64,000 nucleotides of DNA from Noviluteimonas caseinilytica (GCF_018406605.1 NZ_AP024545.1:1116001-1180000); one strand, 5' to 3'; counted from the stretch's first letter, positions 24,770 through 33,815 are shown. The notes: a model not told the origin generated them from the letters alone. A program made the numbers and translations.

Positions 24770-24782
24770 CACACTGCGCGTC

Positions 24783-25037
24783 ATGAAACCGATCCGACTC
24801 GCTTCCCTGCTGCTCCTCGTGTTGCCGCTCGCTGCGTGCGGCAACAAGGGGCCGTTGATCCCGGTGCCCAAACCGCAGACCCCACCGGAAACGCCGGTCC
24901 AGTCGATGCCCGCGGAAGCGGCGAGCACCATGCCCGCCGAATCGGCGAGCACGATGCCGGCGGCCCCCGCGACCACGATGCCGGCGACACCGCCGTCCGC
25001 CGAAGACGACGATGGGACCCCCGGCAAGCCCCGCTGA
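24783..25037 (+). CDS. lptM: Small LptM-like lipoprotein
   Basis: 84 residues. A lipoprotein signal ends in LAAC (cysteine at 19) and is directly followed by GNKGPL, the hallmark of LptM (YifL), a small lipoprotein that helps assemble the LPS translocon LptDE in the outer membrane. The rest is a low-complexity tail with near-repeats of STMPAE type and an acidic end. Its place before dapF matches the yifL-dapF-DUF484-xerC order of E. coli. A short gap of 13 bases follows the oligopeptidase stop. Confidence 0.8.
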   Translation: MKPIRLASLLLLVLPLAACGNKGPLIPVPKPQTPPETPVQSMPAEAASTMPAESASTMPAAPATTMPATPPSAEDDDGTPGKPR

Positions 25038-25047
25038 GCCCGCACCG

Positions 25048-25908
25048 ATGACGCAACCGCACGCGGCAGGCGGGCACGGCCTGCGTTTCAGCAAGATGCA
25101 CGGGGCCGGCAACGACTTCGTCGTGGTCGACCTCCGCCACGGCCAGCCGGCGCCCGATGCGGCGCTGTGCCGGCGCCTCGCCGATCGGCACGCGGGCGTC
25201 GGCTGCGACCAGATCCTCACCATCGAGCCGCCGCGCAGCGCGAACGCCGCGGCGAGCTACCGCATCTGGAATGCGGACGGCTCGCAGGCGCAGCAATGCG
25301 GCAACGGCGCGCGTTGCGTTGCGGCGTGGCTGGTGCGCGATGGTGTCGCGCGTGCGCCGCGGTTCGAAGTGGACAGCCCGGCCGGGACGCATGCAGTCGA
25401 TGTGTTGCCCGACGGGCGCTATCGCATCGCGATGGGCGTGCCGGACTTCGAGCCCGCGCGCATCCCGATGCACGGCGTGGCCCAGGCCGCCGACGAATAT
25501 GCGGTGCACCTCGACGGACAGGCGCTGCACATCGGCGCGGCGTCGATGGGCAATCCGCATGCGTTGCTCGTGGTCGACGATGTCGACACCGCGCGCGTGG
25601 GCATCCAGGGGCCGGCGTTGCAGCGCGAAGCGTTGTTCCCGGAATCGGTGAACGTGGGCTTCGCGCAGATCGAATCGCGCGACCGCATCCGCCTGCGCGT
25701 GTACGAGCGCGGCGTGGGCGAAACCCTCGCGTGCGGCAGCGGCGCGTGCGCGGCGGCGGCGATCCTGATGCGCCGCGGGCGCGTGGATCGCGACGTCGTG
25801 GTGTCGCTGCCCGGCGGCGAGTTGCAGGTGGCGTGGCCCGATGAAACGGGCCCGATTTTCATGGCCGGTCCGGCCACGTTCGTCTTCGAAGGGGAGTGGT
25901 TGCCATGA
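25048..25908 (+). CDS. dapF: Diaminopimelate epimerase
   Basis: 286 residues. Converts LL- to meso-diaminopimelate for lysine and peptidoglycan. The two catalytic cysteines are C84 in QCGNGAR and C229 in LACGSGAC; KMHGAGNDF opens the first domain. An in-frame ATG at 25012 would overlap lptM by 26 bases, whereas 25048 begins ten bases after its stop and fits the family length. The stop overlaps the DUF484 start (ATGA, 25905-25908). Confidence 0.95.
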   Translation: MTQPHAAGGHGLRFSKMHGAGNDFVVVDLRHGQPAPDAALCRRLADRHAGVGCDQILTIEPPRSANAAASYRIWNADGSQAQQCGNGARCVAAWLVRDGVARAPRFEVDSPAGTHAVDVLPDGRYRIAMGVPDFEPARIPMHGVAQAADEYAVHLDGQALHIGAASMGNPHALLVVDDVDTARVGIQGPALQREALFPESVNVGFAQIESRDRIRLRVYERGVGETLACGSGACAAAAILMRRGRVDRDVVVSLPGGELQVAWPDETGPIFMAGPATFVFEGEWLP

Positions 25909-26579
25909 TCGACACGACCGAGAAACTCGGCGCGCACGAAGTCGCCGCCTGGCTGCGCCGGCATCCGACGTTCCTCAAGCAGTTCCCCGACCTGGCGCTG
26001 AGCCTGGTGGTGCCGCGCGAGGAAGGCCCCGCGGCGTCGCTCGCCAGTTACCAGCTGGAAGTGCTGCGCGACAAGAACCGCGAACTCGCACGCCGCCTGC
26101 AGGAACTCTTCGCGAACGCGCAGGAGAACGAACGCCTCGCCGTGCGCACGCACCAGCTCGCGCTGGGCTTGATGCGGCAGGACAGCGCGGCCGGTACTTT
26201 GCGCGCGATGGCGGCGGCGTTGCAGGAAGATTTCCAGGGCGACCTGGTGCGCGTGGTGTTGTTCAAGCCGGTCGCCGGACTGGACGACGCGGACTGGTTG
26301 CAGGTGTTGCCGGCGGATGACGTGCGCCTTGCGCCGTTCCGCGATGCGATCAGCGCAGGCGAACCGATCTGCGGGCGCCTGCACCCCGACAAGCACGCGT
26401 TGCTGTACGGCATGCGTGCGGACGACGTACAGTCGAGCGCGTTGCTGTCGATCGACGGCATCGGCCTGATCGCCGTAGGCAGCCGCGACGCCAACCGCTT
26501 CTTCCCGGGCATGGGCACGCTGTTCCTGCGCATGATGGGCGACGCACTCGCGGTCGCGCTGCAACGCTACCCGGGCTGA
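25905..26579 (+). CDS. DUF484 family protein
   Basis: 224 residues, matching the DUF484 family always found between dapF and xerC in gammaproteobacteria. An N-terminal helical part (EVAAWLRRHPTFLKQFPDL) is followed by a coiled-coil stretch and a GAF-like domain. Function is not established. It is coupled to dapF by a four-base overlap, and xerC follows 16 bases later. Nothing unusual is seen. Confidence 0.9.
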   Translation: MIDTTEKLGAHEVAAWLRRHPTFLKQFPDLALSLVVPREEGPAASLASYQLEVLRDKNRELARRLQELFANAQENERLAVRTHQLALGLMRQDSAAGTLRAMAAALQEDFQGDLVRVVLFKPVAGLDDADWLQVLPADDVRLAPFRDAISAGEPICGRLHPDKHALLYGMRADDVQSSALLSIDGIGLIAVGSRDANRFFPGMGTLFLRMMGDALAVALQRYPG

Positions 26580-26595
26580 CGCGGCGCACGCCGCC

Positions 26596-27465
26596 ATGTC
26601 GATCGACGACTACCTCGCGCACCTGCAAGTGGAGCGGCGCATGTCGCCGCACACGCTGGACGGGTATCGCCGCGACCTCGATGGACTGAAGGCGTGGGCG
26701 GACGCGCAGGGCGCGGAGGTCCAGACCCTGCACACGGAACAATTGCGCGCGTTCATCGCGAGCGAGCATCGCCGCGGGCTGTCGCCGAAGAGTTTGCAGC
26801 GGCGGTTGTCGGCGTGCCGGAGTTTCTATCGCTGGTTGCTGAAGCATGGGCGCATCCAGGCGAATCCCGCGCAACCGATCCGTGCGCCGAAGGCGCCGCG
26901 CAAGTTGCCGCAGGTGCTGGATCCGGACGAAGCGAAGGCGCTGGTCGAAGTACCGACCGATGCGCCGCTCGGGCTGCGCGATCGCGCGTTGCTGGAGCTG
27001 TTCTATTCGTCCGGCCTGCGCCTGTCGGAACTGTGCGCGTTGCGCTGGCGCGACCTCGATCTGACCGTCGGGCTCGTCACCGTGCTCGGCAAGGGCAACA
27101 AGCAGCGCAGCGTGCCGGTGGGCTCATTCGCGCGCACGGCGTTGTCCGAGTGGAAGGCGGATCAACGCGCGGATGGCGACACGCATGTCTTCCCCGGCCG
27201 CAACGGCGGGATGTCGCCGCGCGGCGTGCAGGCACGGTTGCGCACGCTCGCGCAGCGACAAGGGTTGTTCAAGCGCGTGCACCCGCATCTGCTGCGACAT
27301 AGTTTCGCGAGCCACGTGCTGGAGTCTTCGGGTGACCTGCGTGGCGTCCAGGAACTGCTCGGCCACGCAGACATCTCGACGACGCAGATCTACACGCACC
27401 TGGATTTCCAGCACCTGGCGAAGGTGTACGACGGGGCGCATCCGCGGGCGAAGCGGAAGAAGTAA
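26596..27465 (+). CDS. xerC: Tyrosine recombinase XerC
   Basis: 289 residues. Resolves chromosome dimers at dif together with XerD. The N-terminal SAM-like core-binding domain (about 1-85) precedes the catalytic domain. Active-site residues are R142 (GLRLSE), the lysine near 166, H231 and R234 (HPHLLRHSF), H257 (GHADI) and nucleophile Y266 (TQIYTH). Its position at the end of the lptM-dapF-DUF484 operon is the standard one, so it is not a mobile-element integrase. The lysine-rich tail ends at the convergent OmpA-like gene. Confidence 0.95.
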   Translation: MSIDDYLAHLQVERRMSPHTLDGYRRDLDGLKAWADAQGAEVQTLHTEQLRAFIASEHRRGLSPKSLQRRLSACRSFYRWLLKHGRIQANPAQPIRAPKAPRKLPQVLDPDEAKALVEVPTDAPLGLRDRALLELFYSSGLRLSELCALRWRDLDLTVGLVTVLGKGNKQRSVPVGSFARTALSEWKADQRADGDTHVFPGRNGGMSPRGVQARLRTLAQRQGLFKRVHPHLLRHSFASHVLESSGDLRGVQELLGHADISTTQIYTHLDFQHLAKVYDGAHPRAKRKK

Positions 27466-27470
27466 GCCCG

Positions 27471-28643
27471 TTACTTGCAGGGAACGATGCGGAACTCGAC
27501 GCGGCGGTCCAGCACGTCGATGGCATCGTCGGTCCCGCTGCCGATGAGGTTGTGCCGCGATCCCATGCCGCTGACGTGCGTGCGCGCGGCGAGCTCGCGC
27601 GACTCGGCGACCAGGCGGCGCTGGATGTCCTTCGCGCGACGCAAAGACAGCGCGTCGTTGACCGACGCCTTCCCGGTGCGGCTGGTGTGGCCGACGATGT
27701 CCATGCACACCTTCGCCTCGGTGCTTTCGCGCGCGATCTGGCGCAACCACATCGGATACGGGCTGTTGATGCGCGGATCGATCCAGAACTGCGTGGTGCC
27801 CGGGCTGAAGAGGAACTTCACGCTGAGCTGGCGATACGCGATGCCCATGGCGACCACGCGGCCGAAGGCCTGTTCCGCTTCTTCCGCGCGGCCCAGCTTC
27901 GCCGTCGCCAGGTAGATGCCGTTGAGCACGCGGAGCTGTTCGCCCGCCGGGGCCGCGAGCGCGCTGCGGTATTCGCCCAGCGCTTCGCGATAGCGCGCCT
28001 GGTTGTAGAGGTCGGTGGCTTCTTCCACCTGCGTGGCGGTCGCGATGCGATCGAGGTAGTACGCGTCGCCGCGTTGCCCGCGCGGCGTGGACGCGGTGCG
28101 CACGTAGCCTTCGATGACCTGGTCCTTCACCAGCACCGGGCTGTCGCGGTAGTACGGCAGCGGGGCGTGGTCGAGGGCTGCGTCCTGCGCGAGGATCGAG
28201 GTCTGCGCGACGACGGTGCCGGTCTTCAGTTCGACGAGCGCGAGTTCCAAGCGCAACGCGGGGCCGCTGGCGTGCGCGGCGCGTGCCATCGTGCTGGTGA
28301 GCAGGTAATCCGCGCGAGCGAGGTTGGCCGAGCGGAACGGCAGCACGTCGAATTGCTTGTAGCGCGCACCGATGTGCGCGGCGATGGCGGTGTCGAGCTG
28401 GCGCGTCACGCCGGTCTGCTGGCCGCTTTCTGCGTCCAGCGTCGGGTCGTGGACGACCCCGCGCGATCCGAACGACAGGAACGCGGGGCCGGACTGGGCT
28501 TGCGCCATGAGGGCATCGGTCGCCTGTGTCACGGCTTGCGGAAAGGGCAGCGGTGTCGCGGGTGCAACGGGTTTCGTCGCGCACGCGGACAACAACAGCA
28601 TGACCAGCAGTGCGAATACGTAATTCACGGACATCGTTTTCAT
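27471..28643 (-). CDS. OmpA-family lipoprotein
   Basis: 390 residues. A lipoprotein signal ends in LLLSAC (cysteine near 19). A central domain of about 220 residues contains TPR-like helices (VEEATDLYNQARYREALGEY), and the C-terminus is an OmpA/MotB peptidoglycan-binding domain (IVGHTSRTGKA, then RRVEFRIVP). The ATG at 28643 overlaps the stop of the M23 peptidase gene, so both are in one operon; the longer upstream frame only runs through that gene. I infer a cell-envelope role, tethering the outer membrane to peptidoglycan. Confidence 0.8.
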   Translation of the reverse strand: MKTMSVNYVFALLVMLLLSACATKPVAPATPLPFPQAVTQATDALMAQAQSGPAFLSFGSRGVVHDPTLDAESGQQTGVTRQLDTAIAAHIGARYKQFDVLPFRSANLARADYLLTSTMARAAHASGPALRLELALVELKTGTVVAQTSILAQDAALDHAPLPYYRDSPVLVKDQVIEGYVRTASTPRGQRGDAYYLDRIATATQVEEATDLYNQARYREALGEYRSALAAPAGEQLRVLNGIYLATAKLGRAEEAEQAFGRVVAMGIAYRQLSVKFLFSPGTTQFWIDPRINSPYPMWLRQIARESTEAKVCMDIVGHTSRTGKASVNDALSLRRAKDIQRRLVAESRELAARTHVSGMGSRHNLIGSGTDDAIDVLDRRVEFRIVPCK

Positions 28644-29386
28644 CGGATACACCCCTGTCTCAAGAGATCGAGTTCGTCGGAATCCAGGGCCTCGAGCGAG
28701 GCCTTCTGCAGCAGGCCGACGCATTGCGCCGACATTGCGTGTGTGTCGGGCAGCGCTTGCGCCATTGCGTCGTGTGCTTGCGGCATCGGCGTGCGCGGAT
28801 CCATCACGGCCTCGTAGGCCAGCGACATCGGATCGATCGGCTTGCCGCCTTCGCGCACTTCGAAATGCAGGTGCGGGCCGGTGGCCAGGCCCGTGCTGCC
28901 GACCGTGCCGATCGTGTCGCCCTGCCTGAGGTGCTGGCCCTTGCGCACGTCGATGCGATCCAGGTGCGCGTACACGGTGGTGCGACCACCAAGACCATGC
29001 TCGATGTAGATGACGTTGCCGTAGCCGGACTGCGTGCCCGCGAACGCCACCACGCCATCGCCCACCGTGCGGACCGGCGCGCCGTGTCGCGCGGCGAAGT
29101 CCACGCCGGCGTGATGGTGGCGATGCTTCTTGATCGGGTGGCGACGCATCGCGAAACCTGAAGTCACGCGCGCAACTTCGAGCGGCATCGCCAGCAGGGA
29201 TTGCACGAGATCGACCACCGGCTTTGCACCCGGGACAAGGCCGCCCGACGCGGCCTTGTCGGGCAGCGCGCGGGCGTCGTCTTCACCGGGAGGCGCGGCG
29301 ACGGCAGTTGCAATGCAGCCGCCGAGCAGGAGCGCGGCCGCAGCAATGCTGCGCCAGGGATGGCGCAAGGGCGTGGAAGTGGGCAT
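28640..29386 (-). CDS. M23-family peptidoglycan peptidase (LytM type)
   Basis: 248 residues. A signal region with a hydrophobic helix (about 13-30) is followed by the LytM/M23 zinc domain. Ligands and motifs: HHHAGVDFAA gives the first histidine and aspartate, and HLHFEV gives the second histidine pair. These enzymes cut peptide cross-links in murein, or regulate amidases if inactive; here the ligands look intact. ATG at 29386 is preceded by no strong Shine-Dalgarno; the upstream part of the frame lies in the divergent gap before hslV. It is coupled to the OmpA-like lipoprotein gene. Confidence 0.85.
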   Translation of the reverse strand: MPTSTPLRHPWRSIAAAALLLGGCIATAVAAPPGEDDARALPDKAASGGLVPGAKPVVDLVQSLLAMPLEVARVTSGFAMRRHPIKKHRHHHAGVDFAARHGAPVRTVGDGVVAFAGTQSGYGNVIYIEHGLGGRTTVYAHLDRIDVRKGQHLRQGDTIGTVGSTGLATGPHLHFEVREGGKPIDPMSLAYEAVMDPRTPMPQAHDAMAQALPDTHAMSAQCVGLLQKASLEALDSDELDLLRQGCIR

Positions 29387-29522
29387 GCGAAAAAGTTTGC
29401 GGGACCCGTCCCGGCCTGCCTCGCGGAATTTACGCCGAGCGGTTGGCGGCTTTTCGTCAATTTTTCCGTCGCGGATATCGGAATCGTCCCTACCCAGGCC
29501 TGGGCGCAAGCGACCGTGGCCG

Positions 29523-29550
29523 CTTGATCCCCTCGCGCCCGTCCCCAACT
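29523..29550 (+). promoter_or_regulatory. Candidate heat-shock (sigma-32) promoter of hslVU
   Basis: CTTGAT (29523-29528), a 14-base spacer and CCCCAACT (29543-29550) resemble the sigma-32 consensus (CTTGAA, CCCCAT-T). A start site near 29557 leaves a short leader with GGAG (29567-29570) before the hslV ATG. hslVU is a known heat-shock operon. Confidence 0.45.
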
Positions 29551-29580
29551 CAGGCAGACCCCCACTGGAGCCCACCCCCC

Positions 29581-30120
29581 ATGGACCCCACCCGCTTCCA
29601 CGCCACCACGATCGTGTCCGTCCGCCGCGACGGCAAGGTCGCCGTCGGTGGCGATGGCCAGGTCACGCTCGGCAACACTGTGATGAAGGCGAACGCCCGC
29701 AAGGTGCGCCGCCTGGGGCGCGACGGCCAGGTGCTCGCCGGTTTTGCAGGCGCGGCCGCCGACGCGTTCACGTTGTTCGAACTGTTCGAATCGAAACTCG
29801 AAAAACACGGGCAACTCACCCGCGCCGCGGTGGAATTGGCCAAGGACTGGCGCACCGAGCGTCGCCTCGGGAAGCTCGAAGCGCTGCTGGCCGTGGCCGA
29901 CAAGGAAACCTCGCTGATCATCTCCGGCACCGGCGATGTCATCGAGCCCGAGGACGGGATCATCGCGATCGGTTCCGGCGGCCCCTACGCGCTGTCCGCG
30001 GCGCGCGCGCTGGTCGGCCACACGACGCTGGACGCGAAATCCATCGTCACCGAATCGCTCAACATCGCCGGCGACGTGTGCATCTACACGAACCGCAACA
30101 TCGTGGTGGAAGAACTCTGA
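29581..30120 (+). CDS. hslV: HslV (ClpQ) protease subunit with N-terminal propeptide
   Basis: 179 residues. HslV is the proteasome-like peptidase that assembles with HslU. The catalytic sequence TTIVSVRR, which in E. coli directly follows the initiator methionine, here starts at residue 9 after MDPTRFHA. The active-site threonine (T9) must therefore be freed by removing an eight-residue propeptide. The same extension occurs in Xanthomonas HslV as far as I recall. Conserved GDGQVT and GSGG segments are intact. Start is supported by the candidate heat-shock promoter and GGAG. The stop overlaps the hslU ATG by one base. Confidence 0.94.
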   Translation: MDPTRFHATTIVSVRRDGKVAVGGDGQVTLGNTVMKANARKVRRLGRDGQVLAGFAGAAADAFTLFELFESKLEKHGQLTRAAVELAKDWRTERRLGKLEALLAVADKETSLIISGTGDVIEPEDGIIAIGSGGPYALSAARALVGHTTLDAKSIVTESLNIAGDVCIYTNRNIVVEEL

Positions 30121-31496
30121 TGAACAACCTCGCTGCGCACACCTCCTCCACCATGACGCCGCGCGAGATCGTGCAGGAACTCGACCGCCACATCATCGGC
30201 CAGCAGGCCGCCAAGCGCGCCGTCGCCATCGCGCTGCGCAATCGCTGGCGCCGCATGCAGCTGGAGCCCGACCTGCGCGATGAAGTGATGCCGAAGAACA
30301 TCCTGATGATCGGTCCCACGGGCGTCGGCAAGACCGAGATCGCGCGCCGCCTGGCGACGCTCGCCAACGCGCCCTTCGTGAAAGTGGAAGCCACGCGCTT
30401 CACCGAAGTCGGCTACGTGGGCAAGGACGTCGAACAGATCGTGCGCGACCTGGCCGACACCGCGGTGAAGATGTATCGCGAACAGGCCAAGCAGCGCGTG
30501 CGCACGCAGGCCGAAGAGCGCGCGGAAGACCGCCTGCTGTCCGCGCTGCTGCCGAAGCGCCAGGTCGCCACGGTGTTCGGGTTCACCAACGACGAGCACG
30601 CCGAGGAAGTCTCGCCGGAAGAAAATGCCACGCGCGCCAAGCTGCGCAAGCAGCTGCGTTCCGGTGCGCTGGACGAGCGCGAGATCGAACTGGAAGTCGC
30701 GGTGAACGTCGGCGTCGACATCATGGCGCCGCCCGGCATGGAGGAAATGGGCCAGCAGCTCCGCCAGATGTTCTCGCAGGTGGCGGGCGGCAAGACGCAC
30801 GCCAAGCGCCTGACCATCAAGGCCGCGCGCCCGCTGCTGATCGAAGAGGAAGCCGGCAAGCTGGTCAACGAAGACGATGTGCGCGCCGCCGCGATCGACG
30901 CGTGCGAACAGCACGGCATCGTCTTCATCGACGAGATCGACAAGGTGGCCAAGCGTTCGGAAGGCTACGGCGCGGATGTCTCGCGCGAAGGCGTGCAGCG
31001 CGACCTGCTGCCGCTGGTCGAAGGTTCGACGGTGAGCACCAAGTACGGGCCGGTGAAGACGGACCACATCCTGTTCATCGCCTCCGGTGCGTTCCACCTG
31101 GCCAAGCCGAGCGATCTCATTCCGGAAATGCAGGGCCGCTTCCCGATCCGCGTCGAGTTGTCGGCGCTGAGCAAGAACGACTTCGTGCGCATCCTGACCG
31201 AACCGCGCGCCGCGCTGACGCGCCAGTACGTGGAGCTGCTGAAGACGGAAGGCGTGGCACTGACGTTCTCCGACGATGCCATCGAGCGCCTGGCCGACAT
31301 CGCCGAACAGGTGAACGATCGCCAGGAAAATATCGGCGCGCGCCGCCTGCACACCGTGCTGGAGCGCTTGCTGGACACGCTGAGCTTCGAGGCGCCGGAC
31401 AAGGACGGCACGTCGCTGACGATCGACCGCGCCTACGTGGACCAGCACTTGGGCGAACTGGTGCTCGACCCGGACCTGTCGCGTTACATCCTCTGA
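30120..31496 (+). CDS. hslU: HslU (ClpY) unfoldase ATPase
   Basis: 458 residues. AAA+ ATPase that unfolds substrates and feeds them into HslV. Walker A is GPTGVGKT (65-72), the GYVG pore loop is at 98-101, and Walker B is VFIDEIDK. The I-domain insertion lies between. The C-terminal tail ends in LSRYIL, the peptide that docks in HslV. The gene is coupled to hslV by a one-base overlap (TGATG). No terminator is visible between it and the next gene. Confidence 0.96.
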   Translation: MNNLAAHTSSTMTPREIVQELDRHIIGQQAAKRAVAIALRNRWRRMQLEPDLRDEVMPKNILMIGPTGVGKTEIARRLATLANAPFVKVEATRFTEVGYVGKDVEQIVRDLADTAVKMYREQAKQRVRTQAEERAEDRLLSALLPKRQVATVFGFTNDEHAEEVSPEENATRAKLRKQLRSGALDEREIELEVAVNVGVDIMAPPGMEEMGQQLRQMFSQVAGGKTHAKRLTIKAARPLLIEEEAGKLVNEDDVRAAAIDACEQHGIVFIDEIDKVAKRSEGYGADVSREGVQRDLLPLVEGSTVSTKYGPVKTDHILFIASGAFHLAKPSDLIPEMQGRFPIRVELSALSKNDFVRILTEPRAALTRQYVELLKTEGVALTFSDDAIERLADIAEQVNDRQENIGARRLHTVLERLLDTLSFEAPDKDGTSLTIDRAYVDQHLGELVLDPDLSRYIL

Positions 31497-31533
31497 GCTT
31501 CGCAACCTGCGCGATCGCTGCTAGCGTTCGCGC

Positions 31534-32832
31534 ATGTCCTTTCCCGAAGCGGGCCCGCGCCGCACCGTCCTGGTGATCGGCGCCAATGGATTCCTGGGTG
31601 GCCACGTGGCCGCGGCGCTGCGGCGCGCGGGGTTCGGCGTGGTGCTCGGCGTGCGGGTCAGCGGTCGCGCACCCGCCGCGGACGAACGCCCCATCGACCT
31701 CGCCACCATGACGCGCCCGGAAGATTGGGTGCCGGTGCTGGCCGGCGTCGATATCGTGGTCAACGCGGCCGGCATCCTGCGCGAAGCCGGGCCGCAGACC
31801 TTCGATGCCTTGCACGTGCGCGGGCCGTTGGCGCTCGCGGAAGCCTGCGTCGCGTGCGGCGTGCGGCGCTTCGTGCAGGTGTCCGCGCTGGGGGCGCCGG
31901 AAGACGGCGCGTTCATCGCGTCGAAACACGCCTTCGATGACGCATTGCTGGCGTTGCCGCTCGATGCCGTCGTGCTGCGACCGTCCATCGTGTATGCAGC
32001 GGCGGGTTCGTATGGCGGGACGTCGTTGCTGCGCGCGCTGGCCGCCTTCCCCGGCGCGCAATGGTTGCCCGGGCGTGGCGAATGGGCGATCCAACCGGTG
32101 GCGATGGACGATCTCGCCGAACTTGTCGTCGCGGCGGCAGGCAACACCGTGCGAGGTGTCTTCGAAGTCGGCGGCCCTGTTCCGATGCGGCTCGCCGATT
32201 ACCAGGCGACGTGGCGTCGCTGGTTGCGCATTCCCGGCACGCGCGAAGTGCATGTTCCCGGGGGCCTGGTCAGCGCGCAGGTCTGGTTGTGGGAACGCCT
32301 CGGCCGCGGGCCGGTGGGCGAGACCATGTGGCGCATGCTCCGGCGCGGGAACGTCACGCAGCCGGATGCGCATGCACACGTGCGCGATGCTTTCGGCGTG
32401 GCGCCGCGCGCGCTCGATGTCGTGCTCGCGGGCGCGGCCAGCCAGGTGCAGGATCGCTGGCAGGCGCAGTTGTATTTCCTGGCGCCCACATTGCGCGCGT
32501 CGATCATCGCGCTGTGGGTGCTGTCGGGGATCGCGGGATTGCGCGCCACCGACGCACAGCTCCATGCGATGGCGTCGGGGTCGTGGCTGGGCGACGCCGT
32601 CTCGCTGGCGCGCGCGAGTGCGTGGCTCGACTTGATCCTCGCGGCCTGGCTCGCGATCGGCTGGCGGCCGCGCCTCGCCCTCGGGTTGATGGGGCTCAGC
32701 GTGCTCGCTTACACGCTCGTGTTCGGCATCGCCCTGCCCGCGCTGTGGCTCGAACCGCTGGGCGGCCTCGCGAAGAACCTTGTCGTCCTGCCTGCGCTCG
32801 CGGTCGCGTGGGTGCTGGCGGACCGGAGATGA
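31534..32832 (+). CDS. NAD(P)-binding SDR fused to a DoxX-like membrane domain
   Basis: 432 residues. The N-terminal part (1-290) is an atypical SDR with a GANGFLGGH dinucleotide motif and NAAG; the C-terminal part (about 300-430) has four membrane helices and resembles DoxX-type proteins. The family occurs in many proteobacteria, but the substrate is unknown. There is no Shine-Dalgarno; TAGCGT lies six bases before the ATG, so it may be leaderless. The DUF2269 gene begins one base after the stop region, so the two are coupled and probably work together in the membrane. Confidence 0.75.
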   Translation: MSFPEAGPRRTVLVIGANGFLGGHVAAALRRAGFGVVLGVRVSGRAPAADERPIDLATMTRPEDWVPVLAGVDIVVNAAGILREAGPQTFDALHVRGPLALAEACVACGVRRFVQVSALGAPEDGAFIASKHAFDDALLALPLDAVVLRPSIVYAAAGSYGGTSLLRALAAFPGAQWLPGRGEWAIQPVAMDDLAELVVAAAGNTVRGVFEVGGPVPMRLADYQATWRRWLRIPGTREVHVPGGLVSAQVWLWERLGRGPVGETMWRMLRRGNVTQPDAHAHVRDAFGVAPRALDVVLAGAASQVQDRWQAQLYFLAPTLRASIIALWVLSGIAGLRATDAQLHAMASGSWLGDAVSLARASAWLDLILAAWLAIGWRPRLALGLMGLSVLAYTLVFGIALPALWLEPLGGLAKNLVVLPALAVAWVLADRR

Positions 32833-32833
32833 C

Positions 32834-33304
32834 ATGACGGCCTACCTGCTCGTGAAATGGATCCACGTGCTGTCGTCCACGCTGCTCTTCGGCACGGGCC
32901 TCGGCATCGCGTTCTTCTTCTGGATGGCGCACCGGCGCGGCGATGCGAAGGCCATCGCCGACACCGCACGCACGGTGGTCATCGCCGACGCGTGCTTCAC
33001 CGCGCCCGCCGTCGTCGTGCAACTCGCGAGCGGCCTGTGGCTCGCGCATGCGCTGGGCATGCCGCTGTCGGTGTACTGGGTGCGCAGCGCCCTGTTCCTG
33101 TTCGTGTTGGTCGGCGCGTGCTGGTTGCCGGTGTTGTGGTTGCAGGTGCGCGCGCGCGATCTCGCGCGGCACGCCGCGCAACACGACGCGCCGCTGCCGC
33201 CGGCCTACCACCGCGCGATGCGGTGGTGGTTCTGGCTGGGATGGCCTGCGTTCGCGTCGGTCATGGCGATCTTCTGGTTGATGATCGCCAAGCCGGTGGG
33301 CTGA
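32834..33304 (+). CDS. DUF2269 membrane protein
   Basis: 156 residues with four predicted membrane helices. The start pattern KWIHVLSSTLLFGTGLG and the WFWLGWPAF segment match the DUF2269 family. These are found beside SDR/DoxX-like genes, and the spacing (one base) implies co-expression with the fusion gene before it. Function is not known. It converges with the cupin gene, whose stop is one base away. Confidence 0.82.
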   Translation: MTAYLLVKWIHVLSSTLLFGTGLGIAFFFWMAHRRGDAKAIADTARTVVIADACFTAPAVVVQLASGLWLAHALGMPLSVYWVRSALFLFVLVGACWLPVLWLQVRARDLARHAAQHDAPLPPAYHRAMRWWFWLGWPAFASVMAIFWLMIAKPVG

Positions 33305-33305
33305 C

Positions 33306-33815
33306 TCAGGGCTTGGCGTTGCGCGGATCGTCCTTCGGATCGACGTAGGTGATCTGGAACGGTCCAGTCGAGACCACCTGCACGACAGCGCCGCCCTTCG
33401 TCGACGCGGCGTGCTGCATCTTCGCGGGCAGGTTGACGTAGTCGCCGGCGACGAAGGCGCCGTCATGCACGTTCGCGCCCTCGCCCATCGACAGGGCGAA
33501 GTCGCCTTCGATCACCGTGACCTGCTCATCCGTGGGATGCCAGTGACGCGGCACCTTGCCGCCGGCCGGGAATTTCAGGCGGATCGTGAACGGCCCGGCC
33601 TTGCCGGGGTCGCCGTAGAGCACGGCGGCCTGCGTGCCCTTCGGCAGGGCCGGCGGCGCCGGGCCCCACTTGGTGTCGGCGGCATGGACCATCGCGTGCG
33701 TGTTGGCGGCGTCGGCCATCGCGGGCTTGTCGGGCGGCGGCGGCTCGGGGGGCGTGGACTGGGCCAGGGCGAGCGCCGGCACCAGCGCGGCGGTGAAGAG
33801 CATCGACGGTTTCAC
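33306..33815 (-). CDS. Exported cupin-domain protein
   Basis: 169 residues from a GTG start with GGAGGAGG seven bases upstream. A signal peptide (about 1-20, ALA-QS) and a proline-rich linker lead into a cupin domain with metal-ligand motif HWHPTDEQV and a second histidine in MQHAAS. It resembles small periplasmic cupins found in many proteobacteria; function is unknown. It differs in sequence from the cupin at 6328-6723. Divergent from ubiE with a 78-base gap. Confidence 0.78.
   Translation of the reverse strand: MKPSMLFTAALVPALALAQSTPPEPPPPDKPAMADAANTHAMVHAADTKWGPAPPALPKGTQAAVLYGDPGKAGPFTIRLKFPAGGKVPRHWHPTDEQVTVIEGDFALSMGEGANVHDGAFVAGDYVNLPAKMQHAASTKGGAVVQVVSTGPFQITYVDPKDDPRNAKP

Noticed and set aside
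26596..27465. Tyrosine recombinase as a sign of a mobile element
   Set aside because: Position after lptM-dapF-DUF484 and the intact family residues identify housekeeping XerC; no att sites or phage genes nearby.
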